64,000 nt of DNA from JACVRW01 sp963808775 (GTDB taxonomy: Bacteria; Actinomycetota; Thermoleophilia; Solirubrobacterales; Thermoleophilaceae), in the NCBI GenBank assembly GCA_963808775.1, contig CAWEGR010000007.1, forward strand, positions 1 through 64,000, written 5' to 3'. Shown here one piece after another: positions 56,430-64,000 of this stretch. Positions within the stretch are counted from its first letter, which is position 1. Every line of letters begins with the position of its first letter. Position numbers and translations under genes: made by a program. The notes beneath the pieces are model-generated. The model did no database searches and had not been told where the DNA came from. It saw only the letters and a program-made list of their open reading frames with translations.

Positions 56430-57217
56430 CGAAGCTCTGCGGTTCCCTCTTCGGGCGACGACGCCTGCGCGTAGAGACGCCGCGGGATCCGCCCGGCGGC
56501 GCGCGCCTCGAGGCCCGCCTCGATCGCCTTGCGCATCGCGCGCGCCATCGCGACCGGGTCCGCCGCGCGCGAGATCGCGCTCGCGAGGAGCACGGCGTCG
56601 CAGCCGGCCTCCATCGCGAGCGCCGCGTCCGAGGCCGTGCCGACACCCGCGTCGAGGATCACCGGCACGCTCGCCGCCTCCACGATCAGCCGCAGGTTGT
56701 AGGGGTTGTTGATCCCCATGCCGCTGCCGATCGGGGAGCCGAGCGGCATCACCGCCACGCAGCCGATGTCCTCGAGCCGGCGCGCGAGGATCGGGTCGTC
56801 GTTCGTGTAGGGCAGGACCTGGAAGCCGTCCGCCACGAGCTGCTCGGCGGCGGCGAGCAGCTCCGCGGGGTCGGGCAGGAGCGTGCGGTCGTCGCCGATC
56901 ACCTCGAGCTTGACCCAGTCCGTCCCGAGCGCCTCGCGGGCGAGCCGGGCCGTGGTCACGGCGTCGCGGGCGGTGAAGCAGCCCGCCGTGTTCGGAAGCA
57001 CCTCGAGCCCGGCGTCGCCGAGCACCTCGATGATCGAGCCGCGCGCGCTCGGATCCACGCGCCGCATCGCCACCGTCGCGAGCTCGGCGCCCGACTCCCG
57101 GGCAGCCTCCGCCATCACGTCGAGGTTGCGAAAGCCGCCCGTGCCGAGGATCAGGCGCGAGCGCAGCGCGCGGCCCGCGATCGTGAACGCGGTCCCGGTG
57201 CCCGCCTCGGTCCTCAT
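56426..57217 (-). CDS. thiG: Thiazole synthase ThiG
   Basis: ThiG assembles the thiamine thiazole from DXP, dehydroglycine and ThiS thiocarboxylate. A (beta/alpha)8 barrel of 263 residues: RLILGTGGFRNLDVM, LEVLPNTAGCFTARDAV, WVKLEVIGDDRTLLPD (Schiff-base Lys), VMPLGSPIGSGMGINNP and VILDAGVGTASDAALAMEAG. The start is the ATG that overlaps the thiS stop (ATGA); upstream in-frame codons are a thiS shadow. Confidence 0.95.
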   Translation of the reverse strand: MRTEAGTGTAFTIAGRALRSRLILGTGGFRNLDVMAEAARESGAELATVAMRRVDPSARGSIIEVLGDAGLEVLPNTAGCFTARDAVTTARLAREALGTDWVKLEVIGDDRTLLPDPAELLAAAEQLVADGFQVLPYTNDDPILARRLEDIGCVAVMPLGSPIGSGMGINNPYNLRLIVEAASVPVILDAGVGTASDAALAMEAGCDAVLLASAISRAADPVAMARAMRKAIEAGLEARAAGRIPRRLYAQASSPEEGTAELR

Positions 57218-57426
57218 GCTCCCCCCTGGACCGCGTGCAGCACCTCGACGTGCTGGCCCTCGCTCACGTGGGTCCTCGCCCACTCGCCGCGCGGCACCAC
57301 CTCGCCGTCGAGCGCGACGGCCACGCCGCGGCCGTCGCCGGAGACGCCCACCGCGAGCACCGCCTCCGCAACCGTGGCGCCGTCGGGCAGCTCGCGCGGC
57401 TCGCCGTTCAGGATCACCGCGGTCAT
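57214..57426 (-). CDS. thiS: Sulfur carrier protein ThiS
   Basis: A 70-residue ubiquitin-like sulfur carrier (VILNGEPRELPDGATVAEAV, VALDGEVVPRGEW, EGQHVEVLHAVQGG). ThiF/sulfur transferases normally activate a C-terminal Gly-Gly. Here the last residues are QGGA, so one Ala follows the GG and must be removed or tolerated. It is coupled to both neighbours by ATGA overlaps. Confidence 0.92.
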   Translation of the reverse strand: MTAVILNGEPRELPDGATVAEAVLAVGVSGDGRGVAVALDGEVVPRGEWARTHVSEGQHVEVLHAVQGGA

Positions 57427-58559
57427 GCGTGCGCCCTCGCGAAGCGCGCCGGCGAGCACGCGTCGAGCTCGGCGGGCGGCGGGTCGCCCGCGAGCAGCGC
57501 GGCCACGGCCTCCCCGGTGAGGGGAGCGAGCAGCACGCCGCCGCGCCAGTGGCCGGTGGCCCAGATGAGCCCGTCGAGCTCGTCGGCGCCGATCAGCGGC
57601 AGGTTGTCGGGCGTGGCGGGGCGCAGGCCCGCGCGGGCCGCGACCAGCTCGAGCTCGCCGACCTCGGGGAGCACCTCCCAGGCGGCCTCGAGCAGGCGGA
57701 AGACGCCGTCGGCGGTGACCGTGGCGTCGAAGCCCTGCTCCTCCACCGTCGCGCCGAGCACGGCACTGCCGTCGCGGCGTCCGACCAGATAGCAGCGCGG
57801 CGTGCGGATCATGCGCGTGAACGGCAGCGAGGCCCCGCCGCGGGCGCGCAGCTCGAGGATCTGCCCCTTCACCGGCCGCACGGGCGGTCCAGCGCCCTCG
57901 GGGGCGAGCGCCGCGCTCCACGGGCCTGCTGCGATCACGACGTGTTCGCACTCGAGGACCGCGCCGTCCGCGAGCCTGACGCCGCTCACGCGTCCGCCGT
58001 CCTGCTCGATCGCGGCCACGCCCTGGCCGAGCACGATCTCCTCGCAGCCGGCGGCGAGCGCGCGGGCGAGCGCGGCGGGCTCCGCCTGCGCGTCCTGCGA
58101 GGCGAGGATGCCCCCGCCCACGCGCGGCGAGAGCGCGGGCTCGAGCTCGCGGCAGCGCGAGGGGGTCAGCCACTCCGCCGGCAGGCCGAGCGAGCGATGC
58201 AGGTCGTGCAGGCGGTGGAGCGCCTCGGCGTCGTCGCGGTCCGCCGCGACGATCAGCGTGCCGGTCTCGCGGAAGCCTGTGGGGAGGCCCGTGAGCTCCT
58301 CGAGCTCGGCGGCGAAGGCGGGCCAGCGCTCGCGCGCGAGCAGGTTGAGCCGCAGCGCGGCCTCCTCGCCGAAGTCGGCCTCCGGCACGGGCGCCAGCAT
58401 TCCGGCCGCCACGGCCGAGGTGGCCGCGCCGGGCGCGTCCTCGCGCTCGACCACGAGCACCGACATGCCGAGCCGGCGCGCCCGCCAGGCGCATGCCAGG
58501 CCGATCAGTCCCGCCCCGATCACGACGGCGTCGTAGTGACTCCTGCGCGGCTTCTGCAT
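57423..58559 (-). CDS. thiO: Glycine oxidase ThiO
   Basis: ThiO is the FAD enzyme that oxidises glycine to the imine used by ThiG. The 378-residue protein has the FAD-binding AVVIGAGLIGLACAWRARRLG, GILASQDAQAEPAALA and the C-terminal ATGHWRGGVLLAPLTG. The start is placed at ATGCAGAAG because the ATG seven codons upstream lies inside the TPP riboswitch, and GGAAGGGGAG is just before the chosen codon. First gene of the operon thiO-thiS-thiG-SnoaL. Confidence 0.93.
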   Translation of the reverse strand: MQKPRRSHYDAVVIGAGLIGLACAWRARRLGMSVLVVEREDAPGAATSAVAAGMLAPVPEADFGEEAALRLNLLARERWPAFAAELEELTGLPTGFRETGTLIVAADRDDAEALHRLHDLHRSLGLPAEWLTPSRCRELEPALSPRVGGGILASQDAQAEPAALARALAAGCEEIVLGQGVAAIEQDGGRVSGVRLADGAVLECEHVVIAAGPWSAALAPEGAGPPVRPVKGQILELRARGGASLPFTRMIRTPRCYLVGRRDGSAVLGATVEEQGFDATVTADGVFRLLEAAWEVLPEVGELELVAARAGLRPATPDNLPLIGADELDGLIWATGHWRGGVLLAPLTGEAVAALLAGDPPPAELDACSPARFARAHA

Positions 58560-58565
58560 CTCCCC

Positions 58566-58656
58566 TTCCTCCACCGGCATTACCCGGGTCAGGTTCGACG
58601 GTCGGCGGCGCCGCAGCCGCCCTCTCAGCCCGGTTCCTCCGAGCTCCCGTGTCCGC
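58566..58656 (-). promoter_or_regulatory. TPP riboswitch (THI element)
   Basis: On the minus strand the aptamer core is clear: the 5' arm ACACGGGAGCTC, then CTGAGAGG, a variable GC-rich P3 stem, and the conserved GAACCTGACCCGGGTAATG. It ends at the ribosome site of thiO, so TPP binding probably hides the start (translational control). A promoter lies beyond 58656, near CTAGACTC. Confidence 0.93.
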
Positions 58657-58662
58657 CTGAGT

Positions 58663-58890
58663 CTAGTAGCGGGGGGAGTTGTAGTCGTCCGGCCGCGGGG
58701 GCGCCCCCGGAGGGGTGCGGCGATCGTCGCGCAGGAAGATCACGGCGAGCGAGATCACGAGGCCGATGATCCCCACGATCATGAGGATCAGGCCCACGGT
58801 CTGCAGCTCGACGCCGGAGACCTCCGCGGTGACCGCGTAGCGCAAGATTGCGCCCGCGGCGATCAGGAATATCGAGACGCCTATGCTCAT
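58663..58890 (-). CDS. Small two-helix membrane protein (DUF6458-like)
   Basis: 75 residues with two hydrophobic helices (VSIFLIAAGAILRYAV and TVGLILMIVGIIGLVISLAV) and a Pro-rich tail (RTPPGAPPRPDDY). I recognise it as a small actinobacterial membrane family (DUF6458). Its function is unknown. A TAGCGT box lies about 20 nt before the ATG. It ends just upstream of the TPP riboswitch. Confidence 0.75.
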   Translation of the reverse strand: MSIGVSIFLIAAGAILRYAVTAEVSGVELQTVGLILMIVGIIGLVISLAVIFLRDDRRTPPGAPPRPDDYNSPRY

Positions 58891-58985
58891 GGGCTGAACC
58901 GAGGCGGGACGCTACCAGGGGCGGGGGACCGCAACCCATCGCGCTCGCCGTGTTGTGGGACGGACATGACACGTCCCTATTGCTC

Positions 58986-60430
58986 GTGAATCGACTGCGC
59001 AACACATTGCTGCTGCTCGTCCTCGCCGCGCTGCTCGCGCCCGCGGGCGCTTCGGCGAGCTCCGGGCAGGTCGCGCTCTTCCAGGACGACGCCCTGCTCG
59101 TGACGAGCGGGGACGGCGTGCGCGAGGCGACCCTCGACGAGCTGAAGGACCTCGGCGTCGACATGATCAAGGTCCAGCTGCACTGGGCCTCGGTCGCGCC
59201 GCACGGGAGAGCGCAAGCCGGACGGCTTCGACGGCGCGGATCCGAGCGGGTACGGCGGCTGGCAGAGCTATGACGAGTTCGTGGCCGACGCCCGCGCGCA
59301 CGGCTTCGAGGTGATGATGGCCCTCAGCCCGCCCGCGCCCGACTGGGCGACGCCCGCCCGGCGCGGCGAGTTCCAGGGCTCGAACCGGCCCGACGCGAGC
59401 GAGTTCGGCAAGTTCGCGGAGGCCGCGGCGCGCCGCTTTCCGGGCATCGAGGTCTGGTCGCTCATGAACGAGCCGAACCACCCGGGCTTCCTGCACCCGC
59501 AGTCGACGCGCTCGGGCCGGCCCGTGTCGCCGCACGTCTACCGCGGGCTGGTGCGGGCGGGGGTCGCCGGCCTGCGGCGCGGGCGGTGCCGGGGACGCCG
59601 AGGTCCTGTTCGGCGAGCTGCTGCCGATCGCCGGGCCGAGGCGCGGGCCGGCGCGCAACCTGCAGCCACTCGACTTCCTGCGCGAGTTCTTCTGCCTCGA
59701 CCCGCGGATGCGGCCGTTCCGAGGACGCGCCGCACGCGTCCGGGGGTGCGACGGGTACGAGCGCCTGCAGGGCCTCGACGGCTTCGCCTACCACCCTTAC
59801 ACGCGCAAGAACGGCCCACGCGAGCCCGAGCCGCCCGGCGCGAACGCGACGATCCGCTCGCTCGGGCGCGTCTTCCGCGTGCTGGACGGAGCGCGCCGGC
59901 GAGGCCGGATCGCCGGCGGCCGGCTTCCCATGTGGATCACGGAGTACGGCTTCCAGTCGGACCCGCCGGATCCGAACTGGGCGAAGCTCGAGCGAATCCC
60001 GGAGTTCTGGGCACTGTCCGAGCTGTGGCTCGCGAAGCGCAACCGCCGCGTGCGCAGCATGTCCTGGTACACGATGAAGGACACCCCCGGTGTGAACGGC
60101 CTCTGGCAGGGCGGCCTGCGCTTCGCGGACGGGCGGCCCAAGCAGGACGTCTACGCGGGCTACCGCCTGCCGATCCTCGTGCGCCAGCTCGGCCCGCACG
60201 CGATCGAGGTCCTCGGCGCGGCGCGGCCGTCCGGCGCCGGCGCCCGCGTCCAGGTGCAGGAGCGCCGCAAGGGGCGCTACGTCGACATCGGCGTTCCGCA
60301 TACGGTCACGAACGAACGCGGCTACTTCTCCGTTCGCTTCAAGCCGCGAAACGCGGTCAAGCGGCGCTTCCGCTACGTGGTCGGCGGGCAGGCCAGCCTG
60401 ACCGTGAGACCGATCACCCTTTACCGATGA
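58986..60430 (+). CDS. Secreted clan-A glycosidase-like protein (two frame breaks)
   Basis: Three frames join into about 481 residues: a signal peptide (LLLLVLAALLAPAGASAS); KDLGVDMIKVQLHWASVAP; after a shift near 59205, ADARAHGFEVMMALSPPAPD and EVWSLMNEPNHPGF (the Asn-Glu acid/base pair of clan A); after a shift near 59585, DGFAYHPYTRK, MWITEYGFQSD (candidate nucleophile Glu) and a C-terminal beta domain. Each break needs one extra base. It resembles GH5/GH39-type hydrolases; the substrate is unknown. The next gene encodes a similar enzyme. Confidence 0.7.
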
Positions 60431-60461
60431 CCATGAACCCGAAGCTACGCTCAGGAGGATC

Positions 60462-61406
60462 ATGACTCGCTTCATCGCATGCCTCGCCACCGCACTCGTC
60501 GTTGCCGGAGTCGGCCTCGCGGCCGCCCCGCAGCGATCCGAAGCCGCGATTCTGGTGGGGATCGGCGAGCAGTCAGACTCGATGTTCACGAACCCGCTGT
60601 TCACGCAGCTCGGCGTGAAGCGGGCGCGCTACTTCCCGTCGTGGAACGTGGCGCTGAAGGAGGAGGAGGCCGGCTGGCTCGAGACCTGGCTGACGTCCGC
60701 GCAGCAGGCCGGTGTCGAGCCGCTGATCAGCTTCAGCCAGGCGCTCGGCTCGGCGTGCCCGAAGCGGCCGTGCAAGCTGCCGAGCGTGCGCCAGTACACG
60801 CGCGCGTTCAAGGCCTTCCGGGCCAGGTGGCCGCAGGTGAAGGTGATCTCGCCGTGGAACGAGGCGAACCACCGCTCGCAGCCGACCTTCAAGAACCCGA
60901 AGCGGGCGGCGCAGTTCTACAACGCCGTGCGCGCCAACTGCCGCGGCTGCAAGATCATCGCGGCGGACGTGATCGACGAGACCAACATGGAGCGCTGGCT
61001 GCGCACCTTCAAGCGCTACGCGAAGAAGCCGCGCATCTGGGGCCTCCACAACTACCGCGACACGAACCTGCGCAAGGGCCAGAAGACCGGCGGCACGAAG
61101 CGGCTGCTGCGCGCCGTGAAGGGCCAGGTGTGGCTGACGGAGACCGGCGGGATCGTGAAGTTCGTGCTGCCGAGCGGCGGCACGCTGTTCCCGTTCTCCG
61201 AGTCGCGCGCCAACAAGGCGACCAAGCGGATGTTCGCGCTCGCGAAGCGCTACCGCTCGCGCATCAAGCGGCTCTACATCTACAACTGGCAGCAGCCGGG
61301 CGGTGACAACCGCTTCGACGCGGGCCTGATCCGCGCGAACGGCACGGCGCGGCCGGCGTACAACACCGTGCGCAGCGCGCTGCGCACCAGGACGTTCAAC
61401 CCGTAG
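60462..61406 (+). CDS. Secreted clan-A glycosidase-like protein
   Basis: 314 residues with a signal peptide (IACLATALVVAGVGLAAA). A TIM-barrel glycosidase layout: VKRARYFPSWNVALKEEEAG, the acid/base in VKVISPWNEANHRSQP, PRIWGLHNYRDTN and a candidate nucleophile in VWLTETGGIVKF. It lacks the C-terminal domain of the preceding gene. AGGAGG lies 6 nt before the ATG. The pair may act on the same surface or plant polysaccharide; this is unproven. Confidence 0.78.
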   Translation: MTRFIACLATALVVAGVGLAAAPQRSEAAILVGIGEQSDSMFTNPLFTQLGVKRARYFPSWNVALKEEEAGWLETWLTSAQQAGVEPLISFSQALGSACPKRPCKLPSVRQYTRAFKAFRARWPQVKVISPWNEANHRSQPTFKNPKRAAQFYNAVRANCRGCKIIAADVIDETNMERWLRTFKRYAKKPRIWGLHNYRDTNLRKGQKTGGTKRLLRAVKGQVWLTETGGIVKFVLPSGGTLFPFSESRANKATKRMFALAKRYRSRIKRLYIYNWQQPGGDNRFDAGLIRANGTARPAYNTVRSALRTRTFNP

Positions 61407-61410
61407 GCGC

Positions 61411-62066
61411 TTGGAGCTCTCCCGCCGCGAGCGGCTCGAGCGGGCCCGGCTGTATTTCGTAACCGATCTGCAGCCGGGCCTCGAGGAGCTGCTCGCGGCG
61501 GCGCTCCACGGCGGCGTGGACATGGTCCAGCTGCGCGACAAGCGCGCGCAGGACGCCGAGCTCGTCGATGCGGCCGGTGTGTTCCGGCGGCTGTGCGACG
61601 AGCACGGTGCGCTGTTCTGGCTGAACGACCGGCCTGATCTGGCCGTGCCTGCGGAGCCGACGGCGTGCACGTGGGCCAGGACGACATGCCGGCGGCGGAG
61701 GCGCGTGCGGCTGGTCGGACCGGACGTGCTCGTCGGGCTGTCCACTCACTCGCCAGAGCAGTTCGACCGAGCGGTAACGGATGGGGTCGCTGACCAGCTG
61801 TCGGTTGGTCCAGTCTGGGAGACGCCCACGAAGGAGGGCCGCCCCGCCGCGGGGCTCTCGTACGTCTCGCATGCCGCGCGGCACTTCGGGCGCGCCGCCC
61901 TGGTTCGCGATCGGCGGGATCGACGCAGGTAACGTCCGCGAGGTGATCGAAGCCGGCGCAACGCGGATCGTCGTGGTCCGCGCCATCCGCGACGCGGCCG
62001 ACCCGCGCGGCGGCGGCTGCCGCGCTGCGAGCGGAGGTGGAGCGTGGCCTCGAAGTCGAGCCGTAA
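61411..62066 (+). CDS. thiE: Thiamine-phosphate synthase ThiE (multiple frame breaks)
   Basis: ThiE joins HMP-PP and thiazole phosphate to give thiamine phosphate. Conserved blocks lie in three frames: LYFVTDLQPGLEELLAAALHG, VDMVQLRDKRAQD and WLNDRPDLAV; then GADGVHVGQDDMPAAEARA; then VGLSTHSPEQFDRAV, QLSVGPVWETPTKEGRPAAG; then FAIGGIDAGNVREVIEAGA; and finally ALRAEVERGLEVEP. Four indels (about 61650, 61707, 61895, 62013) must be repaired to give about 218 residues, normal for ThiE. Every catalytic block is intact, so sequence error is likely. TTG start. It is separate from the thiOSG operon. Confidence 0.82.
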
Positions 62067-62568
62067 GCGCCGCGTTCGCCCGGTCGACACCCCGACCGCG
62101 ATGGAGCGCGGCTACGCGCGCGGGCGCCAGAAGGACGAGGAGGCCCGCAAGGCGCTGAAGCCGCTCAGGCCGGGGGAGCGTCCGACCGTCGTGACGGTCG
62201 GCGCCGTCGTGGCGGGGCTGCTCGCGCTCGCGAACCTCGTCGCCGTCATCTTCGGCTGGGACGGCGGCCCGGGCGGCGACTCGGAGGGAGGCCAGCGGGT
62301 CGCCGGCAGCCTGCTCGCGACGACCGTGCTCGTGATCGTCGCCGTCGGCATGTGGCAGGCGAAGTACTGGGCGGTGCTCGGAATGCAGACGCTGCTCGCG
62401 ATCACGCTGATCTTCGCCTCGCTCGCGCTCGTCGGGGCGAGCTCGTGGGCCGCGACGCTCGCGATCCTGGTCATCCTGGCCGGCGCGGGGACCCTCTTCT
62501 GGTTCATGGTCAAGGCGATGGCCCGCATCCAGATGCCCGAGCGTCCGGGCTCGAACAGCCGTCGATAG
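62044..62568 (+). CDS. Four-helix membrane protein
   Basis: 174 residues: a basic soluble N-terminus (SSRKRRVRP, ERGYARGRQKDEEAR), then four hydrophobic helices (VVTVGAVVAGLLALANLVAVI, LLATTVLVIVAVGMW, LLAITLIFASLALVGAS, ATLAILVILAGAGTLFWF). No family recognised. The GTG overlaps the end of thiE by 23 nt; its TAG stop is part of the lpdA -10 box. Confidence 0.65.
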   Translation: MASKSSRKRRVRPVDTPTAMERGYARGRQKDEEARKALKPLRPGERPTVVTVGAVVAGLLALANLVAVIFGWDGGPGGDSEGGQRVAGSLLATTVLVIVAVGMWQAKYWAVLGMQTLLAITLIFASLALVGASSWAATLAILVILAGAGTLFWFMVKAMARIQMPERPGSNSRR

Positions 62569-62571
62569 TCT
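62566..62571 (+). promoter_or_regulatory. -10 box of lpdA, built on the upstream stop codon
   Basis: TAGTCT, 8 nt before the lpdA ATG; TAG is the stop of the membrane-protein gene. Same hexamer and spacing as before the cupredoxin gene at 55523. Confidence 0.5.
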
Positions 62572-62579
62572 CCGCCGGC

Positions 62580-63964
62580 ATGCCCGAGAGCAAGTACGAC
62601 TGCATCATCATCGGCTCCGGTCCGGGCGGCTACGTGGCCGCGATCCGGGCCGCGCAGCTCGGTCTCAAGACCGCCGTGGTGGAGAAGGGCAACACCGGCG
62701 GGCGCTGTCTGAACGAGGCCTGCATCCCGGCCAAGTCGATCCTGCGCGTGGCCGAGGTGATGCACGAGGTGCAGCACGCGGGCGACTTCGGGATCTCGAC
62801 CGGCGACGTCTCGATCGACTACTCGGGCGCCGCCGCTCATCGCGACAAGGTCGTGAAGACGCTGACGAGCGGCGTGGCGATGCTGCTCAAGAAGAACAAG
62901 GTCGACCTGATCGAGGGCTTCGGCTCCGTCACCGACGACGGCAACGTGAAGATCGGCGGCCAGTTCGACGGCACCGAGATCCAGACCGAGCGGGTCGTGC
63001 TCGCCTGCGGCACCGCGGCGAAGCCGATCCTCGGTCTCTCGTTCGGTGGGCGCATCCTCGACACCGCGGCGATGTGGCTGATGAACGAGCAGCCTTCTTC
63101 TCTGTGCGTGATCGGAGCGGGCGCTTCCGGGACGGAGATCGCGTCGGCTCTCGGCCGCCTTGGCACTTCGATGTCACCCTGCTCGAGGCGCTGCCGCAGA
63201 TCCTGCCGCTCGAGGACGAGGAGATCGCGAAGGCCGCGGCACGCGAGATCAAGAAGCAGAACGTGCGCATCGAGACGGGCATCTCGGTCGAGTCCGTCGA
63301 GGCCGGTGATTCCTCTGTCTCGGTGAAGTGGGGCGACGAGACCGGCGAGTTCGACTACGTCGTGATCGCCGCGGGCCGCGGGCCCGACATCGAAGGCCTC
63401 GGCCTCGACGAGGCGGGCATCGAGCTCGACGAGCGCGGCCTCGTGAAGGTCGACGGCCGGCTGCGCACCTCACGCGAGGGCGTGTGGGCGATCGGCGACC
63501 TCGTCCACGGGCCGGCGCTGGCGCACAAGGCCTCCGACGAGGGGATCATCGCCGTGGAGGACGCGGCGGGGAATGAGGTGCATCCGATCGACTACGAGTA
63601 CATCCCGGCGGTGACCTTCTGCATGCCGCAGGTGGCGTCGTTCGGGCTGACGGAGGCGCAGGCGCGCGAGGCGGGCCACGACGTGGTGGTCGGCAAGGTG
63701 CCGATGGGCGCCGTGGGCGCGCCGACCGTGTACGGCGACCGCGGCGGCATGGTCAAGATCGTGGGCGACAAGAAGTACGGCGAGATCCTCGGCGCCCACA
63801 TCGTGTCGGTGAAGGCGGCCGACCTGATCCAGGAGCTCGTGAACGCCCGCGAGCTCGAGGGCGGCTACCCCGAGGTGGCGCGCACGATCCACCCCCACCC
63901 GGCGTTCGCGGAGGCGGTCATGGAGGCCGCGCGGGCGACGGATGGGTGGCTCATCCACGGCTAG
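62580..63964 (+). CDS. lpdA: Dihydrolipoyl dehydrogenase (frame broken near 63166)
   Basis: The E3 flavoprotein of 2-oxoacid dehydrogenase complexes. Blocks: FAD-binding CIIIGSGPGGYVAAIRAAQLG; the redox disulfide in GGRCLNEACIPAKS; NAD-binding VIGAGASGTEIASALGRLGT; FAD-contacting GVWAIGDLV; and the C-terminal His-Glu dyad in TIHPHPAFAEAVMEA. After RLGT the frame changes by one lost base and resumes at DVTLLEALPQILPLEDEE. Joined length is about 461, normal. One deletion in an otherwise perfect gene suggests a sequence error. The last 36 bases of the window hold no gene. Confidence 0.9.
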
Positions 63965-64000
63965 CGGATCTCCCCGCGCGCTCGCCCCCCGCTCTCTAGA

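Noticed and set aside
62044..62158. Separate gene in the frame ending at 62158
   Set aside because: That frame carries the FAIGGIDAGN block of ThiE followed by shadow sequence; it is part of the broken thiE, not a gene.

Overview
The window is high-GC chromosomal DNA of an actinobacterium. The heat-shock order dnaK-grpE-dnaJ-hspR with a MerR-type HspR, a myo-inositol-1-phosphate synthase beside a CDP-alcohol phosphatidyltransferase, heavy use of GTG starts and several secreted-protein families I associate with Solirubrobacterales/Thermoleophilia make that group the best guess. The assignment rests on recognition, not on a search. No insertion sequence, integrase, prophage or CRISPR array is visible.

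Layout. 0-0.7 kb: a broken gene end, a tRNA-Lys and an ArsR regulator. 0.7-10.2 kb, minus strand: purine operon purC-purS-purQ-purL-purF-recQ-purN-purH, with recQ where purM might be expected. 10.2-20.8 kb: a CHASE2 adenylate/guanylate cyclase, a secreted protein, a DUF3307 protein, a very large MFS / cyclic-nucleotide-binding / patatin fusion, and a DUF1800-DUF1501-cupredoxin cluster. 20.8-24.1 kb: a second purine block (GYD protein-purD-purE-purB). 24.2-29.0 kb: secreted proteins and clpB. 29.0-34.2 kb: a LysR regulator, a truncated NTPase and a potADBC-type polyamine ABC transporter. 34.3-38.4 kb: the hspR-dnaJ-grpE-dnaK heat-shock operon. 38.5-43.2 kb: FKBP lipoprotein, glyoxalase-like protein, GT-C-like membrane protein, EamA transporter, endonuclease III and an alpha/beta hydrolase. 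43.2-50.4 kb: an apparent inositol-phospholipid neighbourhood (polytopic protein, PAP2, CDP-alcohol transferase, Ino1, and a glycosyltransferase fused to a PHP phosphoesterase). 50.4-55.9 kb: UDG-like protein, small proteins, an RlmD-like methyltransferase, a Lys-rich basic protein, an EEP nuclease, argF and a cupredoxin lipoprotein. 55.9-58.7 kb: a TPP-riboswitch-controlled thiO-thiS-thiG operon with a SnoaL-like gene. 58.7-64 kb: two secreted glycosidase-like proteins, thiE, a small membrane protein and lpdA.

Three themes run through the window. First, genes are packed very tightly: at least fifteen neighbours are joined by 4-nt ATGA/GTGA/TTGA overlaps. Second, many genes carry a TAnnnT -10 box only 6-8 nt before an ATG or GTG, so their mRNAs are probably leaderless; in four cases the TAG stop of the upstream gene is itself part of that -10 box. 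Third, about fifteen single-base frame breaks interrupt otherwise well-conserved genes (purH, the MFS-patatin fusion, a GT-C-like gene, LysR, a glycosidase, thiE, lpdA). Seven of them fall between 59.2 and 63.2 kb. This looks more like residual assembly indels than gene decay, and interrupted genes are described as the protein they most likely encode.
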